Positions 34,601-45,821 of a DNA stretch of 64,000 bases are shown here, piece by piece. Origin of the DNA: Prostheceraeus crozeri (taxonomy: Eukaryota; Platyhelminthes; Polycladida; Euryleptidae); the NCBI GenBank assembly GCA_907163375.1, contig CAJQUW010008614.1, forward strand, positions 1-64,000. Reading direction: 5' to 3'. A model generated the notes under the pieces. The model was given only the letters and a program-made list of their open reading frames with translations. It was not told the DNA's origin and searched no databases. Numbering within the stretch: the first letter of the stretch is position 1; each line of letters opens with the position of its first letter. The position numbers and the translations under genes are program-made.

Positions 34601-37600
34601 AGATATGCAAGACAATAAATCAGTTATCGTCCGCTAAGCTCCTTTATCCTTTTACCGACGACAAGCAGATTTAGATGTTACCTGACTTCTGACTGCACCC
34701 TGATAAATAATGGTCTTCAAGAAAGAAACCTTCACCGAGCGCAAACATCACTGATAAACAGGGGCAATGAAAAATTAATTTCAAATAATTGCTAGGGATT
34801 TGCTACAATTAGGTGCAATTAAATAATTTCTCAATTGACGAAATTAAGCTGACAATCCATTTGATTTTTTGGATAAAATTATTGCAATTAATTGGTCGGC
34901 CTACATAAACGTACATTACCTATATATGCGGGGATGAGAACGGGCAGTTAGGGGCTCTGACAAAAAATCAACTTTTGAAGGGCCCTCACGGAATCCTCTA
35001 GAATTCCGTGGGCCCTAAATAGAAATTCATTATAGAAATTCATAATAAAAAAATTCATTACAGCCTTTCAAGGGACACTGACGGAAACGCGTATCCGCTA
35101 AAGATTTTCATCCCTGTTATGCGAAGTTGCATGCTCTCTATCAATATCAATTTTTGAAGGCTGTAGTCATGGTATTTAATTTTAAAATTTAAATTCTACA
35201 ATCATTTGCAAATAAGAATGACCAATAAATTCACTATGACTGAGATACTTCTTAGTTGTCTAAACTAATTTAGAGACGCATATGAAGACCAAAGATCTGT
35301 TATAGTGCCCGCTACTTTTGATAAGTGATCCTTAGATAACTGCGTTATAAATTAGTTCTGAGCTGCCAACGACTGTAAGTCGTCGTGCGAGGATTTCATA
35401 GAAGACTTAATTGGTTGTAGTCAAAGTAAAAGCAATTAAATAGACAATTAAAATGTGTGGTACCAAATAGTCACCACAGAATTCTGTTAAATACTGGTTG
35501 AATATGTGACAGTGAATTCATAGTCTTGGGAGCAAGGGCTGGTTCAACGCGGTATTGAAATCTTATCAATTAAAAATTTTTGAGTGATGAATATGTTTAA
35601 AGTGTTTTCAGCAAAATATTACTGAATTCCAGTTATTGTATTACACATTACTGTATCAAGTTATTGATTATTATTGAATTCTAGCGAGGTGATGATAATC
35701 CAGTCAACCAGTGGCTGTGACTACACTCCTCCCCCAAACTAAGTAGATACCGGTAGTACATGATTGTCATCCATATATTGTGACACAAATGACATGATGA
35801 CTTACATGGCACAATCCACATACTGAGGACTGGTTCAAAATACATTCACTTTGACAATAAGTAGGAAGTATAAAATAGATATTCAACAAATAGAAGCAGA
35901 CATAATTATAATAATGTATTGCATGCAAACACAATTCAAAAAAATATTAAGAATGCAACATAAGTACTTCACAATAGACTCAGTATTATACCCGCGACTG
36001 CCGATCAATATCATTTGCCACAAAATATCCAGGATTACAAAACATTCGGAAGCTCTGACATATCAGTCGTTATGAAAATTAAACGACTTACTTTTATAAC
36101 CAGCTAAATCACAAATGAGGTCCATTTGGTCAACCGTCTAATGTAGCTAGCTTGAGCCCTATTTCTTAATCAGGGGATGGGACCATTTGGATTCATGCAG
36201 CCTCATCTAAAAAAAAGCAAGTATCCACCTACTATTCGTCTCAAACATGCTGTATAAACCGAGTACAGTGGCGCTGCTTTCTGAATTATTTTGAGTCATG
36301 ACCGCAGAATGTGCGCATTAAAATTCGGTTCAGTTGTTGAGAAAATAAGGTTTCATTTCAAGACCTCATGTGTTGGTTCATTTTATAGTATATTATAATA
36401 TTATGTTTTTCAATTTCATTAATTCATGATTTTAGCATGACACTTAAAAAATTGCAGAAATCTTACTAATTTCCAATTTATAATGTTACCCTCTATCAAT
36501 TGGCCTACTTAGTTTCCTTGCCTGATACTACCTGAAACCTTGATGCTGTAAACCTAGTACGCACTACATCTACCGGATGAACAAGGAGTAAAACATAAGC
36601 TGTTTTGAATTCCTACCCAGTCTAAAACAGCCGTGTTACATTCTCCAATATCTATTCCCGAATGAAACCCGGGTCAGAGTGAGAAAAAGAAATGGAACCC
36701 TCAATTGAAGCACAGTATAAAAATGATCACACTGAAAATGATGCGACGCTTGAACTTTCCTATTGAATTTCAGAAAAATATTCATTGTTTTTAAATCAAA
36801 AACTTTAGCACCGGTAGGTCTAGAAAAAATGTTAAATTTTTATTCAATCTCAAGCACATTATTTCAAAAAGGAGACCATGAAGGTGTACGCTTACAGCTA
36901 AAATACAATTTAACTCACACTTCATGGAATAATAACTTGGCTTGTAGCATGAGTGATCGTCTTACCTTCTTTTACGAGGCCTCCAGCACGTAAACTTGAG
37001 AGAATCGGCAGAAATTGAGTCACACAGGTATTCGATTCACACATCTTCTACCATACTTCCTTTAGTTCGAAGAAGATTCACGAAATCATAGTTTGCCAAT
37101 GTAAAGAATCAGCATGAAAAGTCGTTGGCACATCCAGTGAAAGCTTTACAATTCACAGCCCTTCTGTTCGAGTGAGGAGCGCATATCGAAACGAGCGCAG
37201 CAGTATGGCCAGACAGTATAAGGTCACGCATTGTTAAAAGAAACGCAAAGTAAGTCAATGCGCGCTAAAGACGGCGGGCGAGGACACGCGCACACTATGC
37301 GTGAGTCACTCTATAAAGCAATGATCCTACGTGTAAGGCAAGATTGATGTTGTTCGATTGACGTCACTCGATCGTATTATACAGAAGTCCTCGACTGAAG
37401 GCATGCAAGGAAGAAACAAACGCTCATATTAATGTAGACCTGCAATTATTAATGAAGTATGGGAAATATGGGTGCTGCTATTGTGCTTGTCTGTGAAATC
37501 AAACTGCATGTTCATCGACTTCGCTAGTGCAAGTTACACTGTTCAAGTTCAATTCCATTGTTCACTTGTTTGTCTTGGAGATTCGGTTCCGTTTTGACAC

Positions 37601-37990
37601 CAGCTGCTGGCTAGTGATAAAAAGTTGTGACTTTTCAATCATTTGACGTAAACATTGTTATCATGTAGCTAAACAGATGATTTCAGAAGTGCGCTTACTG
37701 CACTGTTTAATGCTAACAATTACATAAGTATGCAGGAATATTTTTGTTACATCGACAAATTAATTCATAAATATTTGTAAAATGTTTCAGATATGAACAT
37801 TTAGGTGATTATGATAATATTTGTCAAATAATAGTCAAAGATGTATCAAAAATTATTAAAAAATATCAAATATGCAGTATTTGATTGTTTTATAAAACAA
37901 TTATCTAATATTTGTAAAATTTGTCACCATTAGTCATATATTAGATAAATTATCTCGGTTTTTTCAACCCGGGAATACTGTAAGAATTGA
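31690..37990. other. No recognisable gene
   Basis: Plus-strand frames at 31957-32292 (111 codons) and 32615-32929 (104 codons) are the longest. Both look weakly protein-like but match nothing I know. The rest is AT-rich with short frames. A TAGGCCTA is at 34066. About 37180-37340 is richer in GC. Confidence 0.4.
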
Positions 37991-37993
37991 AAA

Positions 37994-38379
37994 GAATAAT
38001 CTTTATTTTATCAATGCGAATTTATCATGAATGTTCAACCGGGATTTATGCATGAATCATCAATGCAAGTTTTTAAGATATCATAATTGCGTATTTTTGG
38101 TTCAATAATGATAATCGATGTATTTTGACAATGCATATAAGCTTTCCAATCATTAAACATGCTTACCAACAATGATTTTCAATTTTGAATAATCTTTATT
38201 TTATCAATGCGAATTTGTCATCAATGTTCAACCGAGGTTTATGCATGAATCATCAATGCAAGTTTTTAAGATATTGTAATTGCGTATTTTTGGTTCAATA
38301 ATGATAATCGATGTATTTTGACAATGCTTATAAGCTTTCCAATCATTAAACATGCTTAACAACAATGATTTTCAATTTT
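37994..38379 (+). repeat. 193-bp tandem duplication
   Basis: Two copies (37994-38186, 38187-38379) differ at about ten positions. Shared landmarks are AATCTTTATTTTATCAATGC, TTATGCATGAATCATC and AATGATAATCGATG. The copies are followed by CCATGGATTTATTGG and TCCATGGCTGGGCTACTAGG, whose reverse resembles CCCTAGTCGCCCGTCCATGG at 28452, so a dispersed repeat family may be involved. Confidence 0.8.
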
Positions 38380-39874
38380 GAATTTTCCATGGATTTATTG
38401 GAATCATCGATCATGGATTCTGTGTCCATGGCTGGGCTACTAGGGATATGCATGTTGCCATCCTTTGTTTAAGATCATTAGCGTCGAGTGTCCAGATGGA
38501 GTGTATATGGTGCGTCACTATTATTCAGACATGTGAGTAGCAAATAAATTGTATTTGTAAATCAGGTGTAAAAACAGATGACTTGAAAAAACATTCTAAG
38601 CCAACCATTCAAATCATAATGTCCTTCAATTACCAAATAAAATGTACATTCAGTCAAAGAATTAATCGTGTGATTCATCATGATCGTTGATAGGAGATGG
38701 AGACTTCGATCCTTGATGATGAGGCATATTTCCCAAAAATAGGGGTGGTAAATTTCCTCCATTTAAAAAAATTGCAAGCGTTCTCCGGATTCTCGAATAG
38801 AATCCGCAGCGTATGCGGCTGCCTTCCAGTGGGTGTTTCATCCGGGAGCTGGTCGGTACGATGATGATAGTGTGGTCCCTCATCAAATCGTATCAAATCA
38901 TAAGAAAGTTAACTTCCTTTGAAATTCATCAGCATCGAGTATAGAGAGAGAATCCATATTCTATGGACAATCCTCACCATGACAGCGCGCACCGCTTAGC
39001 AATGTGCACAGCAGTCGTCCCATGCGTCATTGAATCTACTGAAAATCTATTCTTGAGAGAGAAAGGATACTAAAAAGTAGTCCACCAATGTGGCATTGAA
39101 ACTGTCCAAGATACATGACTGAAGTGAAGTGGTCGTGCTAAACATCAGGATCACAGGCCTTCTTTGGGACCACACTATTATCACTGTACCAGCTGGTCAT
39201 ATGGAAAAAGATTGAATCTTCTTTTAATTTGCTGATTGATACTGTCGATAATGTAGCTTGCGTGCACATCTAAACCGTCGTTTGTCAGGCCTACATGCAG
39301 GGTTGGCATATTTTTTTTAAATACGAATTTTTGTGGTTTTTTAAATAGGTCAAATGCTTCACTGTATAATTTGGATTTGTGCAAGACATTTGAGGGTACG
39401 TTATTGTTACTGATTTCAGTTAATGGGGAAATTATTTGACATCAAATATCAAATCGGATTTTCTGCTTAACCGGCATATGTTTTCCACCGTTGGAAAATG
39501 TGTTATGGATTAATTCGTGCTGTTGTAAATTATTGGGATGATAAAAGATACTAAGATAGTTAAAAATATCACCTGATTGATTCTTATAATAGAAGCTCGA
39601 TCAAAACCTGTGTCATCTTACTATTTTTCAATTATGCTACATTCTGTATGGCCTATTCCTTCTCTTATGTGCGTCAAATACATTCAATACTTTTTGCATC
39701 AAAAACTCTATTGTGCATTTCAGACCGCAATATCATTGTCTATTAAAGAGATATAAATGGGAACTGATTGAAACTGACCAAACCAGCACAATTGATGGTA
39801 GAGGAACAATTACGACAGTTCTGTAGGCTGACATCTGCTGATGAGGTGAGTCTTTAAATTATGTGATTCTTCGC
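38380..39874. other. No recognisable gene
   Basis: Short frames only; overlapping minus-strand frames at 38562-38896 show no known motif. Confidence 0.35.
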
Positions 39875-40216
39875 CACTGCCTCCGAATGTTTTGGTTTTA
39901 GCAGCAGTGAGTTTTTCTGCTGTTAATCCTTGGAGCGATTCGTAACAGGATGACTTCGATCAACAGTTATAATGTATAAATATGTAGGGCTATTCTTGTC
40001 ACTGCCTCCGAATGTTTTGGCTTTAGCAGCATTGAGTTTTTCTGCTGTTAATCCTTGGAGCATTTCGTAGCAGGATGACTTCGATCAACAGTTATAATGT
40101 ATAAATATGTAGGGCTATTCTTGTCATTGCCTCCGAATGTTTTGGCTTTAGCAGCATTGAGTTTTTCTGCTGTTAATCCTTGGAGCATTTCGCAGCAGGA
40201 TGACTTCGATCAACAA
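39875..40216 (+). repeat. 125-bp tandem repeat, 2.7 copies
   Basis: Copies start at 39875, 40000 and 40125 (CACTGCCTCCGAATG). Copies two and three are nearly identical; the first differs more. The open frame crossing it is a by-product of the period. Confidence 0.88.
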
Positions 40217-40865
40217 TATATTCAATTAATTTCAACAGTAAATTTCATCAATGTTTTGCTACGGCGTAGGTTAACTGTAATTTTATCAATAGAATGTGAG
40301 CGGTCTGCGAACCCACTTTATGCGTCAAGATCAAACCCACAAGTTTTATGATAAGTAAATTATACATGTTATAATTATAATGCAATATATTTACACATCG
40401 TTAAACTTAGTTTCTATTCATCTTGACTCATTAAGTGGATTCGCAGGATGCTCACATTTTATTGATAAAACTAGAGTTCATCTACGATATATGTTGTGGC
40501 AAAATATTGGAGCATGTCTAGAAAACATTCTAAAAATGTTTTAAGATAACATTTTCATAATATTCTCATGTATTGTCATTTGAACATATAACATTTTTTG
40601 GAATGTTTTTATAGCAAATTCACGACATTTTCTGAACAGTTTTAGAATGTTTTTTTGTTGGGAATTCACGTAAGAGTTGTGTAAGATAATATCAGAGAGA
40701 AATTTGAGACATTTTATTAGAATTTTACCAAATAATTTGCTATTTGCTAAAAATTGGCAAATCATCAGCTATGTTAGATAAATATTTGATAAAATTTTAG
40801 TAGAAGTTTAGTAAAATGTTGTCAAGTATTTGCCAAATATTTAACAAAAGCATCTGGTGTGTTCG
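40217..40865. other. No gene; AT-rich segment ending in CCCGGG
   Basis: Low-complexity AT-rich DNA with recurring TTTGCCAAAT and ACATTTT words. It ends in GTTCGTCCCGGG, whose reverse resembles CCCGGGACGAGCAAACC at 27432. Confidence 0.4.
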
Positions 40866-41302
40866 TCCCGGGCTGTTACCATGTACGTTTTTCACTGTGA
40901 GACTTGATATCGATATATCATCGGAAATTTAGCGACAATTCGATATCGGCAAATGAACGACTTATAGACATAATATCGATATGAGAAGCATCGGAAATAG
41001 GGCGACAATTCGATATCGGCAAATGAACGACTTATAGACGTGATATCGATATGAGAAGCATCGGAAATAGGGCGACAATTCGATATCGGCAAATGAACGA
41101 CTTATAGACATAATATCGATATGAGAAGCATCGGAAATAGGGCGACAATTCGATATCGGTCGATGGACTACAAATCGCTCACTTTTCTATTATGAATTGA
41201 TCGGAAATTGCACGATTTCACGATTGAACGATTTCTCGATGCTGAATCGAGAAAACGCTTTGAATCCGAGCATTTTCCGATCAATTTTTACCACCGGGCT
41301 AT
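40866..41302 (-). repeat. 70-bp tandem array, second copy of the element at 19 kb
   Basis: Three full 70-bp units plus partial ones (CGATATCGGCAAATGAACGA, TATCGATATGAGAAGCATCG, GGAAATAGGGCGACAATT) run from about 40920 to 41160. Read in reverse, the outer segment starts AGCCCGGTGGTAAAAATTGA, matching the edge of the array at 19035. ATCGGAAATAG(A/G)GCGACA is common to both units. Confidence 0.72.
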
Positions 41303-42159
41303 CTAAGAAATAAGTGCAGACTATCATTCTTTGATAATGATAAGAATATAGAGAATCCGCATATATCAATTTTCATAACATCTCTTGACATTCAATAATT
41401 TACAACAATGACAAATATTTGAATAATATCATAGTATTTACTGCGACATTTATGGAAGACAAATACTTTTTTTAGTTTAAGCCTTCGTGAATTAAAAAAA
41501 GATCCCTTTTTATCAGATCAGACTGAGTATACAATATATTTTCATGTGAAGGTAATATACGAACATTACTACTTACCACTAATTAGTTGCTACAATATCC
41601 ACGATTTCGCCGGTTGGCGAAAAATCAGCTCGCATTAGTAAACAAATATCTAGCAACTAATTATAGCAACTTTATCGCCGCCTGTCGTTTTTTAATTTTA
41701 CACATGTTTTTGGATAGATGATGACCATTTTCACATGCGGAGATAGTTTTTACACGAAAATGAACCTTCAAAAAATTATCCACAAAATCGCTACCTCGCC
41801 AGATAATCTGTTGATATTAGCAAGATGCGTTCCCACAGGGATGGAGCCGAACGTCGACATCCCGTAGTTTGGATGAAGGGCAGATGCCATGAGGAGATCC
41901 ATGTTTCTAAACATGGAGCTGAATCTGTAAAGCAAAGTAATTAGAACACGTAGCGGGACATGTGCATGTACTTATTGCCTATACCAGGGATCGGCACGAA
42001 ATTTAGGCCAACAGATAGGCCGTGTCAGGGCCACGGATCAAGAAGGCACACTAGGACAGAGAAAACAGGGAGTAGGCTACAATGCTCCTGTGAGGAAAAT
42101 ATTGATTTACTAACCATCAAAACAAATCAATCGGAAGCATGCTTCTTTGAGACAGAGTC
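41303..42159. other. Left flank of the Polinton element; possible hAT-like exon
   Basis: Mostly AT-rich. 41585-41830 has imperfect inverted ends (TTGCTACAATATCCACGATTT and, reversed, TTGCTAATATCAACAGATT), possibly a MITE. Confidence 0.35.
41795..41924 (-). pseudogene. Possible hAT-like exon
   Basis: Read on the minus strand, CTTTGCTTTACAG precedes a frame coding FSSMFRNMDLLMASALHPNY and GMSTFGSIPVGTHL, followed by GAG|GTAGCG. DLLMASALHPNY resembles the D.LL.AA.LHP.FK block of hAT transposases. TTCCCACAGGGATGG on the opposite strand here recurs at the hAT remnant near 18807, but in the other orientation relative to coding, which weakens the call. Confidence 0.25.
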
Positions 42160-42165
42160 AACGTC
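42160..42165 (+). repeat. Left 6-bp target duplication of Polinton dimer
   Basis: AACGTC, identical to 62135-62140. A 6-bp duplication is the Polinton hallmark. Confidence 0.8.
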
Positions 42166-42179
42166 AGTAGTAAGTAAAA

Positions 42180-43460
42180 CTCCACTTCTGGACCGCGCAA
42201 GATGGCCGCCATCGAAGAATTTTCGCTGACGTCCCCCCCCTCTGGAACGACAGAGGTTGTGGTCTGTCGTGGTGTGCCGGCCAGGTTGGTCCACGTTCAC
42301 AAAATGTTCGCTGACGTCCCCCCCCCCTCGAAAACGACAGAGTGTGAGACTCGGGTGTGTTGGTCTCGTGTGGGTTGACGTGGCCGACCGCCTAGGTTGA
42401 CGTGGCCGACCGCCTAGATTGACGTGGGCGACCGTCTAGGTTGTCGTGGTGGAATGGTGAAACGGACCTGAGATTCGTGATCAGCGTAAAATTCTGCATC
42501 GGTATGGTGAATTTGAAGTCAATCGGCGAGAAAAAATGTTTCTTCAAAATTTTGACAGAGTTAAAATGTTGGACGTTTTGGGCTGTAGCGTCAAAACGAA
42601 GCATCGGATGGGAAAACGGATTTCAGATTTGGAATCAGCATGAAATTCTCCATCAACATGGTGAGTTTCAAGTCAATCGGAGAGAAAAAGTTTCGCTGAC
42701 GCCCCCCCCCCTCGGGAGAGCTAGCTTCGATCTTGGCTTCCAGTGGACGGATTTTGTCGTGCCATACCTCGTTTGAAAGCTAAGAGTGAGACAAATTCAC
42801 TGAAAGAAACGGCTTGTTCATATCGGTCTTCGTTTAGATGTGAGACGCCATTTAAGATTTTGGGACATTGGCGAAAAACGACAGAGTTAGAATTTTGGAC
42901 GTTTTGGGCTGTAGCTTCAAAACGAAGCATCGGATGGGAAAACGGATTTCAGATTTGGAGTCAGCATGAAATTCTCCATCAACATGGTGAGTTTGAAGTC
43001 AATCGGAGAGAAAAAATTTTCAACATTTTTCGAAAAAACGACAGAGTTAGAATTTTGGTCATTTTGGGCTGTAGCGCCAAAACGAACCATCGGATGGGAA
43101 AACGGAGGCCAGATTCGGATTCAGCGTGAAATTCTGCATCGATATGGTGAATTTGAACGCAATCGGAGAGAAAAAGTTTCGCTGACGTCCCCGCCCCTCG
43201 GGAGAGCTAGCTTCGATCTTGGCTTCCAGTGGACGGATTTTGTCGTGCCATAGCTCGTTTGAAAGCTAAGAGTGAGACAAATTCACTGAATTTTTCATCA
43301 CAAAATTTTTTTCGAAAAAACGACAGTTAGAATTTTCGCGATGGCTGTGGGATGTAGAGCAAAAACACAGCATCGGATGGGAAAACGGAGGCCAGATTCG
43401 GATTCAGCGTCAAATTCTACATGGAATTGGTGTATTTCTAGCTCAATCGGACCTCTAGAA
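42180..43460 (+). repeat. Terminal tandem array, left
   Basis: A composite array. A 157-bp unit (GGGCTGTAGCGTCAAAACGA, ATCGGATGGGAAAACGGA, CAATCGGAGAGAAAAA) alternates with a segment of about 170 bp starting TTTCGCTGACGTCCCCCCCC, a C-tract of seven to nine bases. The CGCTGACG(T)C plus C-tract module occurs near 42227, 42310, 42690 and 43181. Several frames stay open through it because of the period. I judge it non-coding terminal repeat. Confidence 0.75.
42374..42439 (+). repeat. 22-bp tandem repeat, three copies
   Basis: GTTGACGTGGCCGACCGCCT plus AG is repeated at 42374, 42396 and 42418. Mirrored at about 61870-61935. Confidence 0.85.
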
Positions 43461-43500
43461 TCGGCGATAGAAGCGTTTTAAGTGTTTGGATGATGGATAT

Positions 43501-43562
43501 TACGTCATCAGCTGATCGCCACACACTATATAAGCTGGGAACCGAGAGAGACTTGTCATTAA
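43501..43562 (+). promoter_or_regulatory. TATA promoter in left arm
   Basis: TATATAAG (43527-43534) is preceded by TACGTCA (43501-43507, CRE-like) and the palindrome TCAGCTGA, and followed about 29 bp later by TCATTA, an initiator-like sequence. AGAGGTAGGT near 43580 could be a splice donor of a short leader exon. It points inward, toward the polymerase region. Confidence 0.5.
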
Positions 43563-43929
43563 GACGAGAGCGATTGTCAGAGGTAGGTCGTCTCTCTGAG
43601 CTCCGATGATAGCTTCGGACATTCCAAAATCCGAGTTTCTGTAAGAAACCGACTTAGAAAATTTCATTGCTGATATCAGCTAAGGCGTCAGACTTAGAGG
43701 TTAGCCAGGAGATGGCCTTCGTCTCCAGGCCATAAAAGACTCCAAAACTTTAAAGGCTTGTAACTTTGCTTCTACAAGTCCGTTTGACTTGATTCAAAAA
43801 AGGTTCGGTCGCTATTGACCTGCCCTAAGTGATTAACTACTTATAAAATTTCATAAGTAGTGCTAAAAAGTTGAAAAATTTAAATTCAATGAAAGCATTT
43901 TTAATGATGTCTGAGCCAGTTTTCTCATG

Positions 43930-44640
43930 GTATTAGCGGCTTTTCACTGAAAGCGAGCAAGACACGGAGAGTTTTGCTGTAATATTCCACTGACAGGGTG
44001 TTCCTTCGGGACGGCGGACGATGCCGTAGTGATAAGTGTGGCAAGGGAGTGTGTCATATTTTAGACCGAAACCGCTGGGACAACTCATGTCTCATGTTGG
44101 GCATTTGACACAGTTCTCCACGTAGCACTTTGAACGCCAATCGTTGAGTCTCAGCTATCTTGTCATGGGTGGCCTCTAAACATCTCCATTGCAAAACGCT
44201 GGTGAATCAAGCTCTCTACGGCTTGCTATCAAGCTGCTCAAAGTCTGTCAACCTCTTACCAACTCTACAGGTTTTCATGCCTGGCGAATACTATCATTAA
44301 GTTGAATCTGCTATCAGTCAACTTGAATGTTGCAAATGAAGTTCGGTGTAATACTTCCTTTCGACGGGCGTTCCTGTAAAGGGCGGCGGTGAAACCCGTA
44401 GCTATGTATACCGCAAGGGACAATCGGCAATGGTCAATCTTGTTAAACCTCTCTGCGTCATGTTTGCAAGTGATTGCCTCTGTCTCAACGTAGTATGCAT
44501 TCGCGCCAGGGCGACATTTAGCCAGCTGTCGAAGGTTGCCTTATAAACTATCCATTGCATACGTTATGAGAACCATGAGTTCTACCTGTCTCTATCAATG
44601 AGACGAATTGATGAATGGAATGAAATGGGAGGACACTCAC
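43930..44640 (+). repeat. Two diverged units of about 370 bp, left arm
   Basis: The blocks GGTGTTCCTTCGGGACGGCGG (43997) and GGCGTTCCTGTAAAGGGCGG (44365) mark the same place in two tandem, diverged units. Each continues through GTAG..AT.....CGCAAGGGA-like sequence to CTCTCTACGG or TCCATTGCATACG. No reading frame is conserved. Confidence 0.5.
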
Positions 44641-44922
44641 GCGCCACACGCAACATAACACACTTCTCTCTTCCATAGTCTAACAAGCTCTTTACACATG
44701 GATCGCAGTCGATTGCTATCCCAGAATCATGTAAGCTATCTTAGTTTTATTTAACACTATTTCCTCTACCATTATCGCCCATATGAAATGTTATAAGATT
44801 TGCAAGTTAAACTAAGTGTGCTACTATTTCCAAATGAAAAAGTATACATGGTTGAATCATCCACTGAAGCCCCATTTAAGTAAGTCAGTATGAAAGCAAA
44901 GATAATACGAAATAAAAATTTA

Positions 44923-45438
44923 TTATGGCATGTATTTCAAAAGGTCTTCATCGTCAATACCGTCCCAGAGTCTGCCTTCACACAGATCACAAAAACAGTT
45001 CACTTGCTTCAATCGTTCTTCTACCGCGAGCCTCACTTTGTCGATGTACTCCCACTCCGCCATAGTTCGTGGCTGGGAGTTAGGGGTGCACCATTCCCAT
45101 AATTGATGGAGGAATTTGGTGCTGGTGATCTCCATCACATCATCAGTATCATACTGCAGATACTTCCATCGTATGCCTGTTAGGTCGGGACACTCCTTCT
45201 CACATACACTCTCCTGTTCGTCATCCGCTGCTAATGACAACTTTCTAATGTTGTCGAGTCGGTATAATTTCTCCACCTTCCCCTTCGTTGGAGCGTTTGG
45301 TGCAACGAGCGCCTTTGGCGATGAGCATGGAGAAGAGAACTTCAATTTGTGTTCGATGTTTTTGGAGGGCTTCTCATGTTGACTGTGAATAATGACTTTG
45401 AAATGTTTTCTAATTCTTAAGTATAAACAAGCAACCAA
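44923..45438 (-). CDS. Unknown 171-codon frame, left arm
   Basis: Unrecognised. The frame is lysine- and acid-rich, with KVEKLYRLDNIRKLSLAADD, TSTKFLHQLWEWCTPNS, a CxxC-like NCFCDLCEGRLWDG near the C-terminus and the ending DEDLLKYMP. It is divergent from the polymerase region, which starts about 380 bp away, so the two may share a control region. The start is not resolved. The frame is identical in both arms. I see no capsid, protease or ATPase motif. As part of the fossil it may be inactive. Confidence 0.4.
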   Translation of the reverse strand: MVACLYLRIRKHFKVIIHSQHEKPSKNIEHKLKFSSPCSSPKALVAPNAPTKGKVEKLYRLDNIRKLSLAADDEQESVCEKECPDLTGIRWKYLQYDTDDVMEITSTKFLHQLWEWCTPNSQPRTMAEWEYIDKVRLAVEERLKQVNCFCDLCEGRLWDGIDDEDLLKYMP

Positions 45439-45821
45439 TCAGAATGAACAGCCAATGAATGATGAATATGAAAGTATATATGCAAAGTGACATTCGTGTC
45501 ATTTTACACTGTCTTTGAGACGTATAAGTGAAGTGTTCTCTAGCGAATTCTATATTTGAGGCGTACAAGTGAACTGCTCTCTCGTGAATTCCAAATTTGA
45601 GACGTATTATTTGAGTAAAGTCTCTATCTTGTTGAAGTATCAACCTTAAACTTGATTTCGTTGAAATGGTAAGTTGAAAATTTCTTCACTCATCTCCCTC
45701 AAACGTGTGGCTAATAGCATCTTCCTCAATTTCAGGCATCAACTTCATCACCAACGCCCTCCCTTCTCGAGGAAAGTTTAGAGTTGTTGAGTGAAGGTAG
45801 GTTGTAACAATACACTGAGAC

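Noticed and set aside
42227-42245. C-tracts as G-quadruplex sites
   Set aside because: Each is a single run of seven to nine bases; four closely spaced runs are not present.
42441-43253. Overlapping open frames of 95-128 codons in the Polinton terminal arrays (also 60407-61868)
   Set aside because: Several frames are open on the same DNA, they repeat with the array period, and none has a known motif. Open frames are expected from the repeat structure.
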